A DNA stretch of 7,734 bases from Caldithrix sp. GTDB taxonomy: Bacteria; KSB1; UBA2214; DYKH01. This document shows positions 1 through 5,532 of this stretch, in pieces. Below the pieces are notes generated by a model that did not search any database, had not been told where the DNA came from, and was given only the letters and a program-made list of their open reading frames with translations. A program made the translations under genes and the position numbers. Numbering within the stretch: the first letter of the stretch is position 1; every line of letters begins with the position of its first letter. Location: NCBI GenBank assembly GCA_020722685.1, contig DYKH01000218.1:1-7734 (forward strand), in the 5' to 3' direction.

Positions 1-189
1 GAACTCGGAGAGTTCTCCTACATATTGTGGTGAGAAAAAATTTGCCAAACTATAGATCCCTTACCTAAAACCCAGCATGCCATTCAGCGGGAATCCTTTC
101 AAGACAGTGATCGATCCATAAGTTGTGAACCGCAATGTCCGAATCGAACGGATTCTTCTTGAATACCACATGCCTAATTGTGTTTAGTC

Positions 190-234
190 AATCCGTAAAA
201 CAAAACGCGGATGACACGGATTCTCGCGGATGAT
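190..234. repeat. GCGGATGA direct repeat with flanking inverted AATCCGT/ACGGATT
   Basis: The unit gcggatga occurs at 207-213 (gcggatg, then a) and 226-233, with the related acggatt between. aatccgt at 190-196 is the reverse complement of acggatt at 216-222, so the segment can pair with itself. This is the CGCGGATGACACGGATT-like element common in spacers of environmental genomes. Function unknown. Confidence 0.5.
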
Positions 235-311
235 CCCATCAAGGCTGCGATTCCAGTTCTTGGGCTACAATATATGCTTATTATCGCTTTTTGTCAAATG
301 GTAATATGGGC

Positions 312-342
312 AGCCGAAAGCCGAAGAGCTGATGAGCTGACA
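312..342. repeat. Degenerate 7-8-base repeat (AGCYGAWG)
   Basis: Four consecutive units: agccgaa, agccgaag, agctgatg, agctgaca. They drift from agccga to agctga, as in a decaying tandem array. Nothing coding overlaps it. Function unknown. Confidence 0.6.
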
Positions 343-448
343 TTTCGGTGAAACGATTACGGGGCCGATTCCAGTTTTAACCACATAGCGAGAATCAGAT
401 CATAATCCGCTTCCATTCACGCATGCTGATCGATTCGGGATGCTTTTT

Positions 449-478
449 CTCAGCGTCCTCTACGCCTCAGCGTTTGGG
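449..478. repeat. CTCAGCG / CCTCTACG short repeat
   Basis: The unit ctcagcg occurs at 449-455 and 466-472 with a related cctctacgc between them, giving a spacing of about eight to nine bases. Sequences of this make-up (CTCAGCGTCCTCTGCG-like) are familiar to me from intergenic DNA of many environmental bacteria. Function unknown. Confidence 0.5.
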
Positions 479-488
479 AAAAACCATC

Positions 489-542
489 AGAGCAGGAGCA
501 GGAGCACGAGTAGGAGCATGAGCGGGAACAAGAGCGTGAACG
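489..542. repeat. Degenerate hexamer array (GGAGCA)
   Basis: Nine units of six bases in register: agagca, ggagca, ggagca, cgagta, ggagca, tgagcg, ggaaca, agagcg, tgaacg. The array begins 40 bases beyond the rhamnosidase stop on the minus strand. Read on that strand it would give an Ala-Pro-rich peptide in a 78-codon frame (467-703), but that frame overlaps the rhamnosidase and has no other support, so I treat the array as noncoding repeat DNA. Confidence 0.75.
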
Positions 543-581
543 GCAGAGCGCGAAATTGATGAGATTGAGATGTGCCGAGAC

Positions 582-2717
582 TCATTTTTTTGCAATGACA
601 TGGCGACCCGAGCCGATACCATCCACAAGAAGGAATTTGCCTTCAATTTGTCCGGGTATAGGGTTCCCGTCCACCGAAAGCATAGCATTGCTTTCCTCAG
701 CAATTGGAATGCCGACCCGAACAGTCATGTTTACCGGAATGTCGAGGTCGAGCACGAATGGTCCCGCCGGGGGATTTTGGAAAGAAACCCGCACCGGACC
801 TCGGATGGTGGGGATTGTCGCCGAGGCGTGTTGCAAGGAAGCAGGCTGAGGTTGTATCAGTACCTTGCTAAAGCCGGGTTCGAGTGGACGAACTCCCATC
901 ACGTAGCGGGCGATGATGTTGCCAGGAGCCGTTCCCCAGGCGTGATTCCAATCCAAATTGGGCTTGAATTTCTCGTCCCATGCTTCCAGAGTAATTGTCG
1001 AACCGAGACGCAGCATGTTGTACCAACTGCGAAGGTTCTGCGAGGTCAGCAACGCCAATGCCGCAGCGGGGCGACCGGCATGATACAGCGCTTCCAGCAG
1101 GTATTGCGCGCCGTAGACGCTGCACGCCATGCCGCGTGAGATGACAAAATCAGTGACGTCTTGCTGCTTCTCTGGTGGAACCAGACCGAACGCCAGCGGC
1201 ATCATATTGGCGTGCAAGGATGAGTGGGTCGAACCTTCGCCGTCCACGTAGATGCCGCGTTGCGTGTTCCAAAACACCCGGTTGAAAACGGTCTTGACCC
1301 GCGCCGCCTTTTGCCGGTACTCGGCGGCGTCGCCCCCCTTGTCGAGCGCCGTGGCAATGTCCGCCATTTGCAAAAGCGTTTGGTAGTAAAAAGCATTGAC
1401 GACCGTATTCACTTCTTTGAAATCATAGTCATCCCGTTCGCCGGCGGGCCAGTCCACAATATCGCGGAGTCCCTTGGTATTGAGCAGGCCGTCTTCCCGC
1501 GCGTACTTTTCCAAGGTCTTTTCGGCCTTTAGCAGATTGTAATTCTCCGCCAAGGACTCCGTATTGCCTGTGTACATGTAATCGGCCCAGGCCATCAGCA
1601 CCGAGTGCTGCTTCCATTCCGTGGGCCAGGTGGGATGGCGCAGGAGATACTCATGACTGTAGCGGGCCAAAGCGTACTCGCGATCCACTGCATAATGTGA
1701 AAGCTGATTGATGTAGGCATCGGCCTCGTAAGGAATGCGCTCGCGGTCGCCGTCGACGTACACGCCGGCAAAGCTGGTGGCTTTCATGCTATACTTGCAA
1801 AGCGCCCAAACGTCATTCAAGACCTGATTGGAAGACGAAAAAGCGGACGCAGTTTCATCAAAGGGATAATGTATCGCCACCTGTCGAATCAGCGACGTGT
1901 CCGGCTCGTCCGGAGCGCCTTCCAGCTCGACGTAGCGAAACGGGGCGATAACGCCTATTTCAGCAGGAAGGAGTATCGCTTCGCCGCTGGTATTTCTCTT
2001 GTCTTGCGGCGGATGAATTTCATAGCTGTGCGTTCCTTCCCGCAGCGTTTCCGGCACGCAGTAATAACGCACCGTTCCTCCGGGATGCCGGTTGATGCCG
2101 TTCGCATCCCCTCGCTCGCCAAAATGGATTTCAATGGGATGCTTGCCGGTAGGGGAGGAGAGAGTTGCCTGCAGATAGCCGAACGCCACTTTGCCGAAAT
2201 CGATCAGGTAATGCCCATCGCCCTTCTTAACCAATGAGCGGGGAGCGATTTTTGTCCGTGAAAGCGCATTGCGGCTGGTTGCGTAGCCGCCCAATTCCGC
2301 CGCTGTAGTGAACTTTTGCGCCTCGGGCCAAGGGCTTTCTCCTGCCTTTTTGCACCAGGTCTTGACCTTCCAGTAGTACTCATGATTCGGCGCAAGGGGC
2401 TTGCCCTGGTACTCAACGTTGATGGATTGGTCGGTTTTGATCTTGCCGCTGTCCCACAGATCGCCCTGGTTTTGCGCAAGCTTGTCCAAGCCGCTTGAGA
2501 CCAGCAGGCAGTAGGCCGTCTGCACGTCATTCTGATGCGAAGAATGTACGACCCAGCAGAATTCGGGTTTGGAATCCGCTATGACGGCGTTTTCTGGTTG
2601 GCGGAGGAATTCGACCATCAGTCCATGGGGGGCATCGTCGGCTGGACCTTCTAAAGCCAAGATTGTGACCCAATTCGAAAGAAGAAGTGTGGAGATAAAG
2701 ACAGAGTTGATTTTCAT
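582..2717 (-). CDS. Secreted GH78-like alpha-L-rhamnosidase
   Basis: The protein has 711 residues from an ATG at 2717 to a TGA at 582. It would cleave terminal alpha-L-rhamnose from glycans or glycosides outside the cytoplasm. Residues 1-22 form a signal peptide (MK, then a hydrophobic run, then ILA). An Ig/Fn3-like domain follows (about 35-138, YYWKVKTW at 114-121), then a beta-sandwich (about 168-285, YLIDFGKVAFGYLQ at 170-183, FRYVELEG at 260-267), the (alpha/alpha)6 catalytic barrel (about 290-608) and the C-terminal beta domain (GVRPLEPGF 608-616 onward). Family signatures: DGDRERIPYEAD (322-333), in place of the commoner DCPxRDERxGWxGD; RDIVDW (418-423); ITLEAWDE (575-582); NHAWGTAPG (591-599). 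By analogy with GH78 enzymes, Glu326 is the likely general acid and Glu578 the general base. It is shorter than many GH78 enzymes (often 900 or more) because the usual lectin-like N-terminal domain is absent. No strong ribosome binding site precedes the ATG. Confidence 0.92.
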   Translation of the reverse strand: MKINSVFISTLLLSNWVTILALEGPADDAPHGLMVEFLRQPENAVIADSKPEFCWVVHSSHQNDVQTAYCLLVSSGLDKLAQNQGDLWDSGKIKTDQSINVEYQGKPLAPNHEYYWKVKTWCKKAGESPWPEAQKFTTAAELGGYATSRNALSRTKIAPRSLVKKGDGHYLIDFGKVAFGYLQATLSSPTGKHPIEIHFGERGDANGINRHPGGTVRYYCVPETLREGTHSYEIHPPQDKRNTSGEAILLPAEIGVIAPFRYVELEGAPDEPDTSLIRQVAIHYPFDETASAFSSSNQVLNDVWALCKYSMKATSFAGVYVDGDRERIPYEADAYINQLSHYAVDREYALARYSHEYLLRHPTWPTEWKQHSVLMAWADYMYTGNTESLAENYNLLKAEKTLEKYAREDGLLNTKGLRDIVDWPAGERDDYDFKEVNTVVNAFYYQTLLQMADIATALDKGGDAAEYRQKAARVKTVFNRVFWNTQRGIYVDGEGSTHSSLHANMMPLAFGLVPPEKQQDVTDFVISRGMACSVYGAQYLLEALYHAGRPAAALALLTSQNLRSWYNMLRLGSTITLEAWDEKFKPNLDWNHAWGTAPGNIIARYVMGVRPLEPGFSKVLIQPQPASLQHASATIPTIRGPVRVSFQNPPAGPFVLDLDIPVNMTVRVGIPIAEESNAMLSVDGNPIPGQIEGKFLLVDGIGSGRHVIAKK

Positions 2718-2824
2718 GTTATGCTCGGTATGACGAGAGCATGAGCGACAAAGTATGATGGGACATCAAAGCTGCCATTCGCAACTAAGCCTTGAGAAGG
2801 CTGAGAAAAGTCCCATTTCGTACG

Positions 2825-2836
2825 CGCCAATTGGCG
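2825..2836. promoter_or_regulatory. 12-bp perfect palindrome CGCCAATTGGCG, candidate operator
   Basis: The palindrome lies 108 bases upstream of the rhamnosidase ATG, where a regulator of a glycoside hydrolase gene would plausibly bind. Half-site-like copies (gccaatt) recur further upstream near 3009 and 3032. Only the symmetry is seen; regulator binding is inference, and no clear -35/-10 pair could be assigned. Confidence 0.3.
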
Positions 2837-2867
2837 GCTCAATGCAGTTCTATGTTTGCAACCCCTC

Positions 2868-2894
2868 CGCATCAGACTTGGCAATTCTGATGCG
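2868..2894. repeat. 9-bp inverted repeat CGCATCAGA / TCTGATGCG
   Basis: The arms 2868-2876 and 2886-2894 pair perfectly around a nine-base loop. On the minus strand this is 45 bases after the end of the doubtful small ORF at 2939 and about 150 bases before the rhamnosidase start. No T-run follows, so it is at best a weak terminator; an operator or leader stem-loop is equally possible. Confidence 0.5.
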
Positions 2895-2938
2895 TCTTGT
2901 AGTCCCGACATTCCCAATCTGCGATGAGACCACTCCGC

Positions 2939-3142
2939 TTACTGAGTGGCTAATTCCGAGCGCCAGTAGGCGTCATTCGAGCTTTTATCGGACTGCATTG
3001 GCCAAACTGCCAATTGTATTTGAAGTCGCGCCAATTCTGGGGTACCTCGTTCATCCATATCCGCAGCAATCCATTCGATGAACCATTTGCTTTCACGCAG
3101 TTCGTAGGGTGGCGATTCTATCCCACTATCATTGTTATCCAT
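2939..3142 (-). CDS. Possible small hypothetical protein (67 aa)
   Basis: The frame starts at an ATG at 3142 (MDNNDSGIESPPYELRES) and ends in TAA at 2939; it can be extended to a TTG at 3199, but no ribosome binding site supports either start. The middle, FIEWIAADMDERGTPELARL (about 20-39), faintly resembles the 'W-x-x-ERGDPxxAEFIRLQ' pattern of the repeat-companion domain found in planctomycetes, but the match is too weak to name it. It is acidic, without signal peptide or membrane segment. It shares a PYELR block with the other small ORF at 3271-3519. It may be a decayed remnant, since neighbouring frames between 3140 and 3270 also read as protein-like fragments broken by stops. Confidence 0.25.
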   Translation of the reverse strand: MDNNDSGIESPPYELRESKWFIEWIAADMDERGTPELARLQIQLAVWPMQSDKSSNDAYWRSELATQ

Positions 3143-3270
3143 TCGAGCTTCTGTCACGCGATAATATCCCCTTGCACCATTCCCCGCCAAATTCTCCAAA
3201 GATCATCAATCAGGAAAGCGCGAAAGAGTTCCGATCCCGGAGACCTGTTCTATGGAACTCGGTTCCACTT

Positions 3271-3519
3271 TTAGAGGACTCGTTGCTGATATGCATCCCT
3301 CAGCTCCAAAATCGCCCGCACCGCGTTGTCATTCGCTTGCAGACGTTCCTCCGGTGACATCTTGAGAAACATCGCCACCAAGCTTTTGTCCACAGTTCGT
3401 AGCTCGTAGGGTGTGGTTCTACCACACCATTCTTCCCGTTCATGCCGAGATATCGAAATCTCGCCTATTGTCAAGGAGTTGTCGGGCAACATAAAAATTC
3501 GGGACGATTTCGACACCAC
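3271..3519 (-). CDS. Possible small hypothetical protein, ERLxxND...ILELRDAY type
   Basis: This is an 82-codon frame beginning with tandem GTG codons and ending in TAA. The second half looks protein-like: VDKSLVAMFLKMSPEERLQ followed by ANDNAVRAILELRDAYQQ, an amphipathic helical stretch reminiscent of short proteins with a 'PEERLxxND...ILELR' pattern, which I recall as often sitting beside a small partner gene. No intact partner follows here. The first half is less convincing and contains a perfect 8-bp hairpin (3410-3428) and a 7-base near-duplication (PYELR region). There is no ribosome binding site before either GTG or the internal ATG at 3492. It may be a real small gene with an uncertain start, a decayed fragment, or chance. 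Confidence 0.35.
   Translation of the reverse strand: MVSKSSRIFMLPDNSLTIGEISISRHEREEWCGRTTPYELRTVDKSLVAMFLKMSPEERLQANDNAVRAILELRDAYQQRVL
3410..3428. repeat. Short perfect hairpin GGTGTGGT-TCT-ACCACACC
   Basis: Eight perfectly paired bases (3410-3417 with 3421-3428) surround a three-base loop. It falls within the doubtful small ORF 3271-3519 and has no T-run on either side. It may be chance or part of a small inserted element; its presence weakens the case that the first half of that ORF is coding. Confidence 0.5.
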
Positions 3520-3742
3520 AGAATTGCGGGATCAGTACCTGCTGGAAAAGTATCTCCGTTAAGTGGGCCTCAATTCATCGGGTGTATCCTAGCGCGGCCA
3601 TAGACGCACCTAAAGCCATTAACCGCGAATCGACACTAATAAACGCCAAAGGAAAATTAGTGTGCATTCGCGCGAATGGGCGGTTGGAAGAATGCTCACG
3701 GGCATAATAGTTTTTCCAGAGTAATACTATAGAAGGTCCAGA
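3520..3742. other. Noncoding spacer downstream of the amidohydrolase gene
   Basis: Apart from the inverted repeat at 3621-3685, I see nothing supportable here: no sizeable open frame, no convincing promoter boxes and no T-tailed hairpin. If the small ORF ending at 3271 is real, its leader would lie in the left part of this stretch, but no ribosome binding site is visible. Confidence 0.5.
3621..3685. repeat. Imperfect inverted repeat of the AACCGCGAAT...ACACTAAT type
   Basis: The left arm 3621-3640 (aaccgcgaatcgacactaat) and the right arm 3656-3685 are inverted copies. Their inner ends, acactaat (3633-3640) and attagtgt (3656-3663), pair perfectly over eight bases around a 15-base loop, and the outer ends aacc/ggtt also match. 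The right arm holds roughly ten extra bases, including a second cgcgaat unit. It lies just downstream of the amidohydrolase stop on the minus strand, so it could form a hairpin in that transcript. It looks like a dispersed intergenic repeat rather than a terminator, because no T-run follows. Confidence 0.6.
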
Positions 3743-5368
3743 CTACTCATTTGACGCCTTCTGCAGCCTGACTCTCTCGATGATCCTCTGCATATTCCTC
3801 CCCAAAATATTCCTCTTGTCCTCCTCGGATATATCCGCATAGGCGACCCAACCGAACTGCGGATACGGATCGCGCATGGGCGCATCCGAGCCATAGAGAA
3901 TGCGCTCGGAGCCAAGCTCACGAACCATGTACTCGATGATACCGTTTACCACGGACGTAAGGGTGATCTCCAGATAGCAATTCGGAAACTGCTTGGCCAG
4001 CGCCACATGATCCCGCGCCACCTTCCAGCTTGTCCCCGAATGCGCCAAGATGAAAGCAATGTTAGGAAAGCGCTGAGCAATGTCTTTCACCTCCTCTTTG
4101 AAATTGTCTGAATAGTGCAGCAAACAGAACAAATTGTGCGCGTTTCCATACTCGTACCAGGAATCGTAAGCCTTGTCATTGTAAGGCACTTTCCAGCGCG
4201 GGAAATAAGGCTTCATGCCCAAGAAGCCGCACTCTTCGTGGTAATAGTGGCATTCCTTTTCCCAGTTCGTGACGTAGTTCGGGTCTAAGGCGGCATATCC
4301 CACGATCTCGTCGGGGAACTCCAGCATGGCTTGGTAGGTGTCCTCATTGCCCAGCTCATAGTCGCTCCAGATGGCGGTCCAGGCGCTCACGCAAGTTTTA
4401 GCAACGCCGATGCGGCGATTGCGCTCCACCACACTTTGGGCATCCGATGGATTCATGGCAACTCTGGCCGCGCCGGCGCCGCCCTTTTGCGTGATGTGCG
4501 CATGGGCGTCGATGACCACCATGTCGTCGATAGGTTCTGCTCGCAAGGCTTTGATCAGGATTTTATCATTCAATGGCTTCTCTTCGTAATCGGGGGGAAG
4601 CTCGGGAATACGCAGCAAGCGCTGCAGGTTCAGCCCCGCAATCGCGCGACGCTGAGTTTCATTGATTTCGGCATAGTCCACATAAGCCCGCGCCGCGCCC
4701 AGGCTCTTGATGAGCGCCTCGGAGCCAAACAGCAGCCGCTCGTGGCCGATGCGATCGCACCAAAACTCTAACATGCGATTGCCTTGATAGTTGGAAAACT
4801 CAAAGTGCAGGTTGGGAAAACGGTCGGCAATGGTCACCAGGGTGCGCGTGGCTTCCCAGCGCACGCTGTGGAGGAGCAAGTTGAGGCGTGGATAGTTTTG
4901 GCAAATCCACGTTACCTCTGGCCAATCGATTTGCACCGCCTCGTCATATCGCCCGGCATCGACGATCAGCAAAATTCCGGCTTCTTGTAAGGCGCTCAAT
5001 AGTTCGCCCAAACCGGCCTCGTTGACCGGGAATTCATAAATGCGCGGGAAAATCTTGAGCGCACGAACGCCATTGGCTTCCATTTCCCGAACCAAGTCAT
5101 TGGGATTGGGGAACTCGTTGGTATGGTGCGGAAGCCCTACCCAACAAGGAAACAAACGCGGATGCTTGCGACACTCTTCCAAAACCAGCGGATTGCCAAC
5201 GAGGGGATGCGTCTCCCTCGCCTGATGCGCGAACACCAGCGCCGCATGAATGCGGCACCGTTCCATCTCGGCCAGCAAATCCTCGGTGCGCCAGGGTGCC
5301 AGTGGATCTTTGGCGGCCCGTCGCCCGATAGCGGCGAAACAATCGAAATATTTTATGTCATCGTGCAT
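3743..5368 (-). CDS. Tandem amidohydrolase-2 protein: inactive N-domain fused to an intact C-domain
   Basis: The protein has 541 residues from the ATG at 5368 to the TAG at 3743, without signal peptide or membrane segment, so it is probably cytosolic. Two TIM-barrel amidohydrolase-2 domains follow each other (about 5-255 and 283-535), each near the usual size of a whole single-domain family member. The C-domain has the expected metal site: DAHAH (287-291), His418 in LLHYSD, LAHSGTSW (441-448) with His443, and YGSDAPMRDP (492-501) with Asp495. The N-domain aligns throughout (GVRALKIFP 100-108, LLHSVRW 165-171, LLFGSEA 212-218), but its HxH is replaced by FDCFAA (8-13) and the last Asp by Glu217, so it cannot bind the metal in the normal way. 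The family includes decarboxylases, lactonases and hydratases acting on small carboxylates; the substrate here is unknown. The N-domain may help dimerisation or shape the active site. I see no sign of frameshift in the linker (about 256-282). Confidence 0.9.
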   Translation of the reverse strand: MHDDIKYFDCFAAIGRRAAKDPLAPWRTEDLLAEMERCRIHAALVFAHQARETHPLVGNPLVLEECRKHPRLFPCWVGLPHHTNEFPNPNDLVREMEANGVRALKIFPRIYEFPVNEAGLGELLSALQEAGILLIVDAGRYDEAVQIDWPEVTWICQNYPRLNLLLHSVRWEATRTLVTIADRFPNLHFEFSNYQGNRMLEFWCDRIGHERLLFGSEALIKSLGAARAYVDYAEINETQRRAIAGLNLQRLLRIPELPPDYEEKPLNDKILIKALRAEPIDDMVVIDAHAHITQKGGAGAARVAMNPSDAQSVVERNRRIGVAKTCVSAWTAIWSDYELGNEDTYQAMLEFPDEIVGYAALDPNYVTNWEKECHYYHEECGFLGMKPYFPRWKVPYNDKAYDSWYEYGNAHNLFCLLHYSDNFKEEVKDIAQRFPNIAFILAHSGTSWKVARDHVALAKQFPNCYLEITLTSVVNGIIEYMVRELGSERILYGSDAPMRDPYPQFGWVAYADISEEDKRNILGRNMQRIIERVRLQKASNE

Positions 5369-5377
5369 CTTCAGGTA

Positions 5378-5383
5378 ACCTCC
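5378..5383 (-). promoter_or_regulatory. Shine-Dalgarno sequence GGAGGT that sets the amidohydrolase start
   Basis: On the minus strand GGAGGT sits nine bases before the ATG at 5368-5366. The same frame is open further upstream with Met codons up to 5419, but those would place this motif inside the coding sequence and add 17 residues with no homology-like character. The ATG at 5368 is therefore the better start. It is the only strong ribosome binding site I can see in the window. Confidence 0.8.
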
Positions 5384-5435
5384 AATAGACTGTAAGACCA
5401 TAACCATGGGTGAAGCCAATATCCTTCCCGAACCA

Positions 5436-5501
5436 ATTGAACATTGACAATTGAACGTTGAACATTGATTGTTTTCAAATAGTCATTGTTCAACGTTCAA
5501 T
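5436..5501. repeat. Heptamer (ATTGAAC) array folding back into a long hairpin
   Basis: From 5436 the sequence runs in register of seven: attgaac, attgaca, attgaac, gttgaac, attgatt. After a short spacer the same unit appears reversed (gttcaac at 5488-5494, gttcaat at 5495-5501). The arms 5450-5468 and 5483-5501 are inverted copies matching at 18 of 19 positions, with a 14-base loop (5469-5482). It lies 32 bases after the stop of the CBM9-like gene, so the mRNA could fold here. No T-rich run follows the hairpin on the minus strand, so a classical intrinsic terminator is not supported; mRNA 3'-end protection, processing or a dispersed repeat are alternatives. Confidence 0.85.
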
Positions 5502-5532
5502 GGTCACTTCTCACTTTGGCCCCCGGCTCGGT

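Larger units (their letters stand above)
1..581. other. Noncoding region downstream of the rhamnosidase gene
   Basis: I find no gene here on either strand. Open frames are short, have no ribosome binding site and read as low-complexity peptide. The region holds the four short-period repeats listed separately (190-234, 312-342, 449-478, 489-542) and a small inverted pair gaatc/gattc at 141-155. No T-tailed hairpin marks the end of the rhamnosidase transcript. Confidence 0.6.
2718..2938. other. Spacer upstream of the rhamnosidase gene
   Basis: This stretch should hold the rhamnosidase leader if the gene has its own promoter. It contains the 12-bp palindrome and the 9-bp inverted repeat listed separately. 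The bases right before the ATG (ACCGAGCATAAC on the minus strand) show no good ribosome binding site. An open frame on the same strand runs to 2714 and overlaps the ATG, but it has no recognisable features. Confidence 0.5.

Noticed and set aside
489..542. CRISPR-like array
   Set aside because: Units are six bases with no spacers; this is a simple tandem repeat.
467..703. A 78-codon minus-strand frame reading through the hexamer array
   Set aside because: Its Ala-Pro-rich part is only a translation of the repeat, and the rest overlaps the rhamnosidase in another frame.
570..1139. A 189-codon open frame on the plus strand
   Set aside because: It lies antisense to the 3' part of the rhamnosidase gene, which has strong family motifs; the plus-strand peptide shows no recognisable features.
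2714..2917. A 67-codon minus-strand frame overlapping the rhamnosidase ATG
   Set aside because: The overlap at the ATG looks like translational coupling, but the peptide is unremarkable, has no ribosome binding site and crosses two inverted repeats.
2755..3081. A 108-codon plus-strand frame in the spacer
   Set aside because: No ribosome binding site, no recognisable motif, and opposite in direction to all real genes here.
4331..4771. A 146-codon open frame on the plus strand
   Set aside because: It is antisense to the linker and neighbouring parts of the amidohydrolase, whose motifs are clear.
5369..5419. Upstream Met codons extending the amidohydrolase by 17 residues
   Set aside because: The GGAGGT at 5378-5383 is correctly spaced for the ATG at 5368 and would be buried in the coding sequence otherwise.
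5450..5501. Intrinsic terminator after the CBM9-like gene
   Set aside because: The stem is long but AT-rich and is not followed by a T-run on the transcribed strand; kept only as a repeat/hairpin.
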